From: Gammaproteobacteria bacterium
GTDB lineage: Bacteria > Pseudomonadota > Gammaproteobacteria > JAUZRS01
Reading direction: 5' to 3'
Assembly: GCA_030950195.1 (NCBI GenBank)
Contig: JAUZRS010000040.1
Location: forward strand, 1 to 38,877
DNA: 38,877 bases
Both the position numbers and the translations under genes were made by a program. Of this stretch, positions 1-6,757 are shown piece by piece. Under the pieces are notes generated by a model that saw only the letters and a program-made list of their open reading frames with translations, was not told the DNA's origin and ran no database searches. Position 1 is the stretch's first letter. Each line of letters begins with the position of its first letter.

Positions 1-97
1 CCAACGCCGCCACATCCGCTTGCGGGGCGACTAAATTACCTAAGCTACCGTCGTTGTATTTATCATTGCCAATCAAAAGGGCGAGTTTTTTAGTCAT
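1..97 (-). CDS. Caspase-like (peptidase C14) protein, N-terminal fragment
   Basis: The minus strand from an ATG at 97 reads in frame to the window edge and gives 32 residues. The key stretch is LALLIGNDKYND followed by a conserved PQADVAAL segment. This is the first beta-strand and loop typical of caspase/metacaspase (peptidase C14) domains, where a hydrophobic strand ends in a GN/GV turn and a D-x2-L helix follows. In bacteria such proteases are often effectors in conflict or regulated-death systems, frequently joined to effector-associated domains. The catalytic His and Cys lie beyond the window, so activity and partners cannot be judged. The gene is divergent from the DUF1640 gene at 183. 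The family call is fairly good; any specific role is inference. Confidence 0.6.
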   Translation of the reverse strand, partial: MTKKLALLIGNDKYNDGSLGNLVAPQADVAAL

Positions 98-167
98 TTT
101 CTACAACAACTACAGTTTAATAATAGGAGATTTTGGCTCATGTTTGAGCGTTCCCAAAAAAATTTCC

Positions 168-176
168 TGCTACAAT
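168..176 (+). promoter_or_regulatory. Extended -10 promoter abutting a start codon
   Basis: TGCTACAAT reads as an extended -10 element (TGn plus TACAAT, five of six matches). No convincing -35 is present at 16 to 18 bp. A start 7 nt downstream would fall on the ATG at 183, implying a leaderless or nearly leaderless transcript. No Shine-Dalgarno sequence is visible before that ATG. Confidence 0.35.
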
Positions 177-182
177 CACAAC

Positions 183-458
183 ATGAATACGATTACATTT
201 GATACCTTAAAATTTGTTGAACGCTTGGTTGAATCTGGGATGCCTGAAAAACAGGCCAAAGCGTTGGCTCAAGCGCAAATAGAGATTAACGAAACAAATC
301 TAGAAGATTTGGCAACCAAAGGCGATCTGCATGACATTAAAGCAGACCTGCGAGAGATGGACGCCAAGATCAATGGCCGCTTAAATTTACTGACCTGGAT
401 GCTGGCTTTGCTGGTTATTACCAGCATGATTCCTACTCTAAAGGTGTTGTTCTCGTAG
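183..458 (+). CDS. DUF1640 (CCDC90/MCUR1-like) coiled-coil membrane protein
   Basis: A 91-residue protein of the DUF1640 family, whose eukaryotic relatives include mitochondrial CCDC90/MCUR1 proteins. The N-terminus (TFDTLKFVERL, then GMPEKQAKALA) is the family signature. A charged amphipathic coiled coil covers residues 25 to 65 (LATKGDLHDIKADLREMD), and a single C-terminal membrane helix covers about 70 to 90. Bacterial function is unknown; an inner-membrane oligomer is likely. The frame is open upstream to 54, but the extra residues do not resemble the family, so the ATG at 183 was chosen. No ribosome-binding site precedes it. It runs convergent to cydX, with a shared terminator between them. 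Confidence 0.8.
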   Translation: MNTITFDTLKFVERLVESGMPEKQAKALAQAQIEINETNLEDLATKGDLHDIKADLREMDAKINGRLNLLTWMLALLVITSMIPTLKVLFS

Positions 459-479
459 GTTAAACCTTATCGACTGCAT

Positions 480-509
480 AAAAAAAGCCCCGAAAACGGG
501 GCTTTTTTT
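480..509. terminator. Bidirectional rho-independent terminator
   Basis: A GCCCCG/CGGGGC stem (487-492 and 497-502) with an AAAA loop is flanked by seven A on the left and seven T on the right. It can end both the plus-strand DUF1640 transcript and the minus-strand cydABX transcript. Confidence 0.9.
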
Positions 510-515
510 ACATGC

Positions 516-535
516 GGGCAGAAAATATTCTGCCC
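516..535. repeat. Palindrome beside the cydX stop codon
   Basis: A perfect inverted repeat, GGGCAGAA-AATA-TTCTGCCC, lies directly past the cydX stop and before the terminator. With flanking bases it reads GCCCCTA at one end, like the palindrome at 5511-5539 (TAGGGGCGAA core). It could be a small dispersed palindromic element or an mRNA-stabilising hairpin. Confidence 0.5.
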
Positions 536-637
536 CTACTCCTCATCACGATCCGCACGGCTCTCCAACCACATGGCGTTGATCACGCCAAAAGAGACCG
601 CCAGCAATACCCCTAAAACCCAAGTGAAATACCACAT
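536..637 (-). CDS. cydX: Cytochrome bd oxidase small subunit CydX
   Basis: A 33-residue peptide starting MWYFTWVLG, continuing with SFGVINAMWLE and ending in a charged acidic tail. It matches E. coli CydX (MWYFAWILG...) over the single membrane helix and the conserved Trp/Tyr start. CydX is a structural subunit of cytochrome bd quinol oxidase that stabilises the hemes and is needed for full activity. The start at 637 lies 15 bp after the cydB stop, with a GAGGAGC ribosome-binding stretch just before it. It is the last gene of cydABX and is easily missed by automated annotation because of its length. Confidence 0.95.
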   Translation of the reverse strand: MWYFTWVLGVLLAVSFGVINAMWLESRADRDEE

Positions 638-652
638 AACTTGCTCCTCAAC

Positions 653-1792
653 TCAATACAGGGTGTGTTCGTTTTCACGAATGCGCGCCACGGTCATCTT
701 GCCCCGCATGATGCGGAACGCCCACGTGGTGTAGATCACAATCAGGGGCACAAAAATCACCGTGACGATAAACAAAATATTCAACGTCCGATGGCTGGAA
801 ACCGCATCCCACAAGGTCAAACTGCTGTTGAGATCCACACTGGAAGGCATGATAAAAGGAAACAGCGCAATACCGGCGGTCAGAATCACACCAGCAACCG
901 ATAAGGCACTAAAGATAAAGGCCATTCCAGCCGCTCGCGCCGCCAAACGACAGGCCAACAGGGCAAAAACAAACACCGAAGCCGGTATCGCCCAGAGGCG
1001 CGCATCGTTCATGTAGTTGCCCAGCCAGCCCGCTTCCACCAGCTCCACCGTCTTTTGCAACGGCATAAAGGCGCTGTTGCCGTCGGGCATAGAGACAATA
1101 CGCAAACCTTCAATACCAAACCAGAGCCAAACACCAGCCAGCGCAAAGCTGACCATAAAGATCCGCGCCGCCAAAGTCAGGTATTTTAAGCTGCGCTCGC
1201 GCACCTCATCCTCGGTACGCAGCGCCAAAAAGACCCCACCGTGCATCGCCAACATGGAGACACTCACCACACCTGCCAGCAGAGCGAAAGGATGAAAGAG
1301 GCCAAACAAACCGCCATCATAAAAAGAACGCATGTCCGCATCAAAGTGAAACGGCAAACCTAAAAAGAGGTTGCCAAACACAATCCCAAACACCAACGCT
1401 GGAACCATACCACCAATAAACAACCCCCAATCCCAGCCGTTACGCCAGCGTGGATCGGACACTTTACTGCGATAATCAAACCCCAAGGGGCGCAAAAAGA
1501 ACGCAAACAGCACCATTAATAGAGCGCCGTAAAGACCCGAAAAGGCCGACGAATAGACCAGCGGCCACGCCGCCAGCAACGCCCCACCGGCAGTAACAAA
1601 CCAGACCTGATTGCCCTCCCAGTGCGGAGCCACGGTGTTGATCACCACCCGTCGCTCTTCATCGGTCTGCCCAACGAACGGCAGCAACGTCCCCACCCCC
1701 AGATCAAAACCGTCCATCAAAGCGAAGCCGATCAACAGCACGCCCATAAACAGCCACCAGATCAACTTCAACGTTTCATAATCAAAAATCAT
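653..1792 (-). CDS. cydB: Cytochrome bd quinol oxidase subunit II
   Basis: A 379-residue, multi-helix inner-membrane protein, the same length as E. coli CydB. Family sequences include the N-terminal [21 protein letters not shown] helix, the motif [19 protein letters not shown], and [10 protein letters not shown]. CydB binds CydA and supports the oxygen-reducing bd complex, which oxidises ubiquinol and reduces oxygen to water with high affinity without pumping protons. Its ATG overlaps the cydA stop by 4 bp (ATGA), indicating translational coupling. No truncation or unusual residues were noticed. Confidence 0.97.
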   Translation of the reverse strand: MIFDYETLKLIWWLFMGVLLIGFALMDGFDLGVGTLLPFVGQTDEERRVVINTVAPHWEGNQVWFVTAGGALLAAWPLVYSSAFSGLYGALLMVLFAFFLRPLGFDYRSKVSDPRWRNGWDWGLFIGGMVPALVFGIVFGNLFLGLPFHFDADMRSFYDGGLFGLFHPFALLAGVVSVSMLAMHGGVFLALRTEDEVRERSLKYLTLAARIFMVSFALAGVWLWFGIEGLRIVSMPDGNSAFMPLQKTVELVEAGWLGNYMNDARLWAIPASVFVFALLACRLAARAAGMAFIFSALSVAGVILTAGIALFPFIMPSSVDLNSSLTLWDAVSSHRTLNILFIVTVIFVPLIVIYTTWAFRIMRGKMTVARIRENEHTLY

Positions 1793-3390
1793 GATTTGCC
1801 CTCCATCGGAGCCAGAGTGGATTTTGGTTCTGTTTCTACCGCCAGCGTTTCATGATGGTATTTGCCCGTGTGCAAGCTGCTCGGCCCCAGACGGGCGTAT
1901 TTGATCATCAAATACATCTCGATAACCAAAAAGATCGAATAGAGCACCACAAAGCTGATCAAGCTGATCAACACATCGCTGTAAGTCAGGGATGAGACAC
2001 TCAAATGGGTCGGCAAAACACCGGAGATCGTCCAAGGTTGGCGGCCGTATTCGGCCACAAACCAACCGGCTTCCACCGCAATCCACGGCAAGGGCAAGCT
2101 AAACAGAGCAAAACGCAGCACCCACTTATTGCCCGTCGCGGTACGTCGTGCACAGTTAAAAAACGAAACCAGAAACACCAATAGCATCAAGAAACCAGCC
2201 ACCACCATAATGCGGAAACCCCAGAACATCGCCGCCACATTGGGAATGGTGCCTTTAGCCGCCGCTTTGATCTGCTCTTCTGTGGCATCGGTGACTTTAT
2301 CGGTGTATTTTTTCAACAGTAGACCGTAACCGAGATCCGCTTTGTGTTTTTCAAAGGCCGCTTTGACCGCCTCGCTCTTATCGCCAGCACGCAATTTTTG
2401 CATGTTTTCATAGGCAATCATGCCCGAACGAATGCGTTTCTCATGCAGCGCGGTCAGATCTTTAATCCCCGGCACCGGCGTATCAATGGATCGAGTGGCA
2501 ATAATGCCCATCAGCCACGGGATGCGAACCGCGTAATCTGTCTCCTGAGTCTCTTGATTAGGAAAGCCCATCAAGGTAAAAGGAGCCGGTGGCGCATGGG
2601 TCTCCCACTCCGCCTCCATTGCCGCCAGTTTCACCTTCTGCACATCACCCGCTTCGTAACCGCTCTCATCACCAAGAATGATCACCGAAACAGAGGCAGC
2701 CAGACCAAACGCCGCCGCAATAGCAAAAGAACGTTTCGCAAATTCAATATCGCGTCCCTTGAGCAAATACCACGCACTGATGGAAAGCACAAAAATAGCA
2801 CCGGTAACGTAACCCGCCGAGACCGTATGCACAAATTTCACCTGCGCGACCGGATTAAAGAGCAGCTCAGAAAAACTGGTCAACTCCATACGCATGGTTT
2901 CGTAATTGAACTCCGCACCAACGGGGTTTTGCATCCAACCGTTGGCGATCAAAATCCACAACGCCGAGAGGTTGGAGCCAATCGCCACCAAAAAGGTCAC
3001 GCCTAGATGCTGCACTTTGCTGAGGCGATCCCAACCAAAGAAAAACAGGCCGACAAAGGTAGACTCAAGGAAAAAGGCCATCAAACCCTCAATGGCCAAA
3101 GGCGCACCAAACACATCCCCGACATAATGAGAGTAATACGCCCAGTTGGTACCAAACTGAAACTCCATTGTCAGGCCCGTGGTCACCCCCAGAGCAAAGT
3201 TGATCGCAAACAGTTTGCCCCAGAACTTGGTCATATCACGGTAAATCTCTTTGCCGGTCATGACATAGACCGTCTCCATGATCACCAACAACCAAGACAA
3301 CCCCAAGGTCAGAGGCACAAACAAAAAGTGATACATCGCGGTAACTGCAAATTGCAACCGCGATATATCGACTAAACTCTCATCAATCAT
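1789..3390 (-). CDS. cydA: Cytochrome bd quinol oxidase subunit I
   Basis: A 533-residue catalytic subunit carrying hemes b558, b595 and d. The start [22 protein letters not shown] puts the proximal heme ligand His at residue 21 (E. coli His19). It has the [15 protein letters not shown] segment, the [15 protein letters not shown] helix with the second His, and the GRQPW motif in [11 protein letters not shown] near the C-terminus. The quinol-binding loop (about residues 255 to 380) is the long type found in E. coli. It heads the cydABX operon. The 130-bp upstream gap carries a perfect FNR-type box, so induction at low oxygen is likely. Confidence 0.98.
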   Translation of the reverse strand: MIDESLVDISRLQFAVTAMYHFLFVPLTLGLSWLLVIMETVYVMTGKEIYRDMTKFWGKLFAINFALGVTTGLTMEFQFGTNWAYYSHYVGDVFGAPLAIEGLMAFFLESTFVGLFFFGWDRLSKVQHLGVTFLVAIGSNLSALWILIANGWMQNPVGAEFNYETMRMELTSFSELLFNPVAQVKFVHTVSAGYVTGAIFVLSISAWYLLKGRDIEFAKRSFAIAAAFGLAASVSVIILGDESGYEAGDVQKVKLAAMEAEWETHAPPAPFTLMGFPNQETQETDYAVRIPWLMGIIATRSIDTPVPGIKDLTALHEKRIRSGMIAYENMQKLRAGDKSEAVKAAFEKHKADLGYGLLLKKYTDKVTDATEEQIKAAAKGTIPNVAAMFWGFRIMVVAGFLMLLVFLVSFFNCARRTATGNKWVLRFALFSLPLPWIAVEAGWFVAEYGRQPWTISGVLPTHLSVSSLTYSDVLISLISFVVLYSIFLVIEMYLMIKYARLGPSSLHTGKYHHETLAVETEPKSTLAPMEGKS

Positions 3391-3474
3391 CGTTTCACAC
3401 CCTTACACTGTTGTTTTTCTATAGAAGCTGGCTAAAACCGCCTAAACAGTAACGGAAACTACCGCAACTGCGCA

Positions 3475-3488
3475 TTGATTTACATCAA
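3475..3488 (-). promoter_or_regulatory. FNR/ANR box upstream of cydA
   Basis: TTGAT-TTAC-ATCAA is a perfect match to the FNR/ANR consensus (TTGAT-N4-ATCAA). It lies about 85 bp before the cydA ATG. A weak -10-like TACTGT lies at about the distance expected if the box is centred near -41.5, as in a class II activated promoter. The neighbouring regulator has the matching E-x2-S-R recognition helix. Confidence 0.85.
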
Positions 3489-3520
3489 TACAGGAAAAAA
3501 TCTATTTCAAAACAAAAATT

Positions 3521-4234
3521 TTAAGCAGAAATCAATACGTTCAAAGCAGGAATATCACAACGGTAGTAGGTGGGTTTTAACTCTTGTAACCAATTATTGC
3601 GTTTAAATTCCGCGATCACGCGGCTGGCGGTCTCCATTGTAATACCCAGCATAGCACCGATGTCCTCACGGCTGAAAAGCTGGCACACCGGCTGCGGCTG
3701 CGCCTCCGTCACCACCAAACGCAACAACAAGTGCGCCATACGTTGTCGAGCCGTGCCGGTAGACAATTCGGTCAGCCACGCTTCCGACTCACTCAAGGCA
3801 CGCTGCCAACGGCGCATCAGCTCCTGATGCAGATCAGGGTTGCCCGAACAGAGATTTTGTACCACAGAAATCGGAATACGACACAGCTCACTGCGCTGCA
3901 AAATCACCGCATCGTGTTGATAGGGTTCACCGAGCAGGCTTTCCAAACCAATCACATCACTGTTGCCTGCCAGACGTACAATCCGACGTGTGCCATCGGG
4001 CAGATATTGCACCATTTTCAACAGACCTTGGCGCAAGGTGAAAATATGCGCGCCTTGCTCACCGGCACGATAAAGCAGTGCATCCGGCTCAAACACCAAA
4101 TCATCTATAGGGGTATGAATGCTCTCAAAATCCGATTCATGCAGACCGGCAAACAACACCGTAGTGCGTACCGTGCAGTTACGGCAATTTGACTCACCTT
4201 GCCACGCCTCTTTCAATGACAGCTTCATCTGCAA
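3521..4234 (-). CDS. Crp/Fnr-family transcriptional regulator, FNR-like
   Basis: A 237-residue protein with an N-terminal cyclic-nucleotide-binding-like sensor domain (about 30 to 145), a dimerisation helix, and a C-terminal winged helix (about 160 to 237). The recognition helix ETASR (Glu201, Ser204, Arg205) has the FNR spacing that reads TTGAT half-sites. Cys17 and Cys20 (CRNC) and Cys118 (ELCRIP) align with FNR Cys20, Cys23 and Cys122. The fourth iron-sulfur ligand, FNR Cys29, appears to be replaced by Val26. It lies just upstream of cydABX on the same strand, and the FNR box sits in the gap, so it is the likely regulator of the bd oxidase. Whether it holds a 4Fe-4S cluster is uncertain. 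Confidence 0.85.
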   Translation of the reverse strand: MQMKLSLKEAWQGESNCRNCTVRTTVLFAGLHESDFESIHTPIDDLVFEPDALLYRAGEQGAHIFTLRQGLLKMVQYLPDGTRRIVRLAGNSDVIGLESLLGEPYQHDAVILQRSELCRIPISVVQNLCSGNPDLHQELMRRWQRALSESEAWLTELSTGTARQRMAHLLLRLVVTEAQPQPVCQLFSREDIGAMLGITMETASRVIAEFKRNNWLQELKPTYYRCDIPALNVLISA

Positions 4235-4389
4235 ACGTCTCCAACCTCAACCAACAGCAGGGTTCAGGATACTCTGCCAAACCAGAAAGAAAAACCACAA
4301 AGAATTCTGGAGATGAAAATAAGTATTTAAACTGCTAGGGTCACACACTCATCTTTTTATCAGCACTGCGTTTTAGTAAAGGAATGAAT

Positions 4390-5178
4390 ATGTTCAAAAA
4401 AACCAGCAAAAAAACGACCGTAGCCCTGTGTATCTGTGCACTTACATCGTTCAATGCCCAAGCCGACACCACCATTCAATTCGAAAAGGGCGACAAACGC
4501 CAACCCAGCGCACTCTATGTCAAAGCAGGCAAAGTCTTAATCGACAACAAAGACGGCAACATGAATGCCCTCTATGACAGCAATAACGAAAACTTTAGTG
4601 TGCTGCAACATAATAAAAAAAGTTACATTCGAATGGATGAAAAACGCATGGCAGCACAGATGGGCATGGTGGAGAATATGCGTAAACAGATGATGGCTCG
4701 GATGCAAAGTATGCCCGCAGAGCAGCGCACCATGATCGAAAGCCGCATGGCATCAATGGGGTTACCCTCAATGCAGGCGCTCGATAAAAAATCCACCACC
4801 GAATCCAGCGAGATCAAAAAAACCGGAAAATGGCACACCATCAACGGCTTTAAGTGCGAAGTGGTTGAGATCTATCGGAGCAATAAACAGATCAGCGAAG
4901 CCTGTGTCGCTGATGCAAAAGGCTTGAAAATGTCAGAGGCCGATTTTAACACCCTACGCAAGATGTTCGATTTCAGCGAAAAGATGGCAAAAAAGGCCGG
5001 TAAAATCGGAGCGGTGATGGGGGAGCAACATGGTGATGCGGGAGGAATTCCCGTACGCTCGAAAAATTTAGAAAACAACAGTGTGCAAACCATTAAAAGC
5101 ATCTCCACAAAAGCCCTTGCCGACGATAGATTCCAAATTCCTGCCGATTACAGCGAAATGAAAATGCCTGGCATGTGA
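4390..5178 (+). CDS. DUF4412 periplasmic protein with Met-rich segment
   Basis: A protein of about 262 residues with a Sec signal peptide (basic KKTSKK, hydrophobic core, cleavage after AQA). The mature part resembles the DUF4412 family, whose function is unknown. Residues about 85 to 130 hold roughly 12 methionines in 46 residues (for example MGMVENM, QMMARM). Two later Cys (in FKCEV and EACVA) may form a disulfide, and the family usually has this pair. The ATG at 4390 was chosen because AAGGA lies 6 nt before it; an in-frame ATG at 4384 directly touches the same AAGGA. It is divergent from the Crp/Fnr regulator. No function can be assigned. Confidence 0.75.
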   Translation: MFKKTSKKTTVALCICALTSFNAQADTTIQFEKGDKRQPSALYVKAGKVLIDNKDGNMNALYDSNNENFSVLQHNKKSYIRMDEKRMAAQMGMVENMRKQMMARMQSMPAEQRTMIESRMASMGLPSMQALDKKSTTESSEIKKTGKWHTINGFKCEVVEIYRSNKQISEACVADAKGLKMSEADFNTLRKMFDFSEKMAKKAGKIGAVMGEQHGDAGGIPVRSKNLENNSVQTIKSISTKALADDRFQIPADYSEMKMPGM

Positions 5179-5201
5179 TATCTCTGTTCGCTGCCAATTT
5201 T

Positions 5202-5215
5202 GTGATCTAGGTCAA
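5202..5215 (+). promoter_or_regulatory. Candidate FNR/CRP-family site
   Basis: GTGAT-CTAG-GTCAA matches TTGAT-N4-ATCAA with one mismatch per half. The same bases read TGTGA-N6-TCAAA in CRP format. The centre is about 60 bp before the predicted start of the 65-residue gene, the classic class I activator position. Which family member would bind is not decidable by eye. Confidence 0.5.
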
Positions 5216-5252
5216 AAAAAGTACTGATGCCTATAGTAAAAAGATTGATCTA

Positions 5253-5261
5253 TGCTATATT
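5253..5261 (+). promoter_or_regulatory. Extended -10 promoter of the 65-residue gene
   Basis: TGCTATATT is a TGn extended -10 with a five-of-six hexamer. The -35 region is poor, as expected for an activator-dependent promoter. Transcription should start near 5268. Confidence 0.55.
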
Positions 5262-5274
5262 AGAAAAATCTAAT
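5259..5274. promoter_or_regulatory. Inverted repeat over the predicted start site
   Basis: ATTAGA-AAAA-TCTAAT is a perfect 6-bp inverted repeat overlapping the end of the -10 and the predicted +1. The position suits a repressor operator. No known factor is assigned. A related repeat (TTTTTAGA-N6-TCTAAAAA) lies at 38553-38574. Confidence 0.4.
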
Positions 5275-5297
5275 TTACTTATCAAAGGATAACGATC

Positions 5298-5495
5298 ATG
5301 ATTGAAACCAGCACAGACGAATGCCAATTAAAAGTGGAACATCTGGATGTTAACGATGTTGCCACCATTGCCATGAGCCTCAAATCTCTGGCAGCCTACT
5401 CTATGCTCGCTTGCGAGCATGACGATGAACCCGAAGAGCTGCAAGGCATCGTCGATGAAGGTTTAGCTGCCGTCCACAAAATTTTTGACTGCTGA
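5298..5495 (+). CDS. Small acidic protein of unknown function
   Basis: A 65-residue protein, rich in Asp and Glu, with no signal peptide or membrane helix. It appears to fold as helices: about residues 17 to 40 (DVNDVATIAMSLKSLAAYSM) and 45 to 63 (EELQGIVDEGLAAVHKIF). It has three Cys, including one near each end and one central (LACEH). I do not recognise the family. It is supported as a gene by AAGGA 9 nt before the ATG, an extended -10, an FNR/CRP-like site at about -60, an operator-like palindrome at +1, and a strong terminator 15 bp past the stop. It is monocistronic. Confidence 0.75.
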   Translation: MIETSTDECQLKVEHLDVNDVATIAMSLKSLAAYSMLACEHDDEPEELQGIVDEGLAAVHKIFDC

Positions 5496-5510
5496 ATTCA
5501 GCGGACAAAA

Positions 5511-5539
5511 AAATAGGGGCGAAAATTTCGCCCCTATTT
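5511..5539. terminator. Bidirectional terminator palindrome
   Basis: A 29-bp near-perfect palindrome: 14 bp on each side of a single central A, beginning AAATAGGGGCGAAA. It lies between two convergent genes and can end both. Its TAGGGGC core resembles the palindrome at 516-535, so it may also belong to a dispersed repeat family. Confidence 0.8.
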
Positions 5540-5566
5540 CATACGCCGCGAGTAAAACTCAAAACG

Positions 5567-5962
5567 TTACGCTTTGGCCATCATGCTAAAACTCAAAATA
5601 AACGGTTTTGCCATGCGCGGATCTTTCAACATGGATGAATAGTCACCCACTTTGAATTTCAATTTACCCGTAGCCGCTGCCATACCCAAACCGGTCATGC
5701 CAATGCCTTTCTTAATCCACTTTTCCCAGCTGGCCTGTTTGGCGCGCATATCCCAGCTCAACTCTTCACCGTTGTACGCTCCGGCTGCGGTAATGTGGCC
5801 GTTCTCGACGGTAATCACACCCAGAGGCGCATCATCATCAGGAAAGCCGTAACCGATTACCGAATTAAAACCGATTTTTTCCAGCGCACCAGCCAAATCA
5901 GGCTCACCATTCCACGCAGTTTGAAAGCCTTTCATCCATTCATCAGAAAACAAATCAGCCAT
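5567..5962 (-). CDS. SCP-2 sterol-transfer-like protein
   Basis: A 131-residue soluble protein with the SCP-2-like pattern: an N-terminal LFSDEWMKGFQTAWNGEPDLAGALEKIGF, a middle strand region (PLGVITVENG), Trp-rich helix starts (SWDMRAKQASWEKW), and a C-terminal GKLKFKVGDYSSMLKDP where the family lines its lipid tunnel. Bacterial single-domain SCP-2 proteins bind lipids or acyl chains; the ligand here is unknown. The ATG at 5962 has GAGGAGC about 8 nt before it. The gene stands alone, ending at the terminator at 5511. The family call is reasonably sure, the role is not. Confidence 0.75.
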   Translation of the reverse strand: MADLFSDEWMKGFQTAWNGEPDLAGALEKIGFNSVIGYGFPDDDAPLGVITVENGHITAAGAYNGEELSWDMRAKQASWEKWIKKGIGMTGLGMAAATGKLKFKVGDYSSMLKDPRMAKPFILSFSMMAKA

Positions 5963-6094
5963 TGTCTATCGCTCCTCAAAGAGTAAAAAGTGAGTACGCC
6001 CAATTGCATCAGCACTTAACCGTGCCGCCACGATAGCGCACCCTTACGGTTAGCTCAAGAATCTAAAGAAGATTCATCAGCAGTTTTATAAAAA

Positions 6095-6754
6095 TCAGCC
6101 TTTAATCAACAGAAAATCGACTCTGTTTTTACGCAGCTTTGTTTTTATCCGTGCAATCTTAGCCGCACTGTCATAAGGCCCAAACCTGACCCGATACCAC
6201 GTTACGCCTTTGATTCTAGCACTCTGAATCTTAGCCTCTAGCCCCAGTAAAATCAGCTCAACTTGACGACGTTCCGCATCCCCACGTCGTTTAAATGATC
6301 CCACCTGAAAATAACGCGATGTGGTCGACTTATTTGCCACCACAGGAGTAAGTTTAGCTGTAGCAGGAGCCACTTCAACTTTTGACTCAATGGCAGCGGC
6401 TTTAGGCCTCTCCAGAGGCTTTGTTAACAACGGTTGCAACACATTTTTAACTTGTGGCAGCACTACTTCCAGCTCGGGCAACACATTGTAAAATTCAAAT
6501 TTAGGCGAAGCGGGCTGCTCCGTTGTTGCCTCACTCGGTTCTGGTTTTACCTCAGCCTGATTTGGAATCCGCACATCACTGCGAGGTTTAATGATCTCCA
6601 ATGGATTACTCGCCACCGGCAATTTCTGGTTTAGGAAATACAAAAAAGTCACGAAGGCAGCCACAATCAGCAAAATCAACAACACCGCCCAACGCGGCAA
6701 ACCGGATTTTTTTGGCGCTCTTTTGCCTGCCGTATTCTTATAATCTTGAACCAA
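6095..6754 (-). CDS. SPOR-domain membrane protein
   Basis: A 219-residue bitopic protein. It has a short basic cytoplasmic start (KKSGLPR), one membrane helix at about 22 to 44, a Pro/Glu-rich periplasmic linker, and a C-terminal SPOR domain from about 145 (YFQVGSFKRRGDAERRQ through GVTWYRVRFGPYDS). SPOR domains bind glycan strands lacking stem peptides and target proteins to septal peptidoglycan. The start is TTG at 6754, 3 nt past the argS stop, with GGAG inside the argS end. An argS-SPOR pair is common in gammaproteobacteria, which supports the assignment. Confidence 0.85.
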   Translation of the reverse strand: MVQDYKNTAGKRAPKKSGLPRWAVLLILLIVAAFVTFLYFLNQKLPVASNPLEIIKPRSDVRIPNQAEVKPEPSEATTEQPASPKFEFYNVLPELEVVLPQVKNVLQPLLTKPLERPKAAAIESKVEVAPATAKLTPVVANKSTTSRYFQVGSFKRRGDAERRQVELILLGLEAKIQSARIKGVTWYRVRFGPYDSAAKIARIKTKLRKNRVDFLLIKG

Positions 6755-6757
6755 AAT

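Noticed and set aside
54-182. N-terminal extension of the DUF1640 frame
   Set aside because: The extra 43 residues do not resemble the family and overlap the divergent caspase-like gene start.
2344-3006. A 220-codon open frame on the plus strand inside cydA
   Set aside because: It is antisense to a highly conserved gene, lacks any recognisable domain, and has a composition typical of a shadow frame (rich in Arg, His and Asn).
6059-6075. GAATC-N7-GATTC inverted repeat past the SPOR gene
   Set aside because: The stem is short, with no GC-rich core or U-tract, so it is not a convincing terminator or operator.
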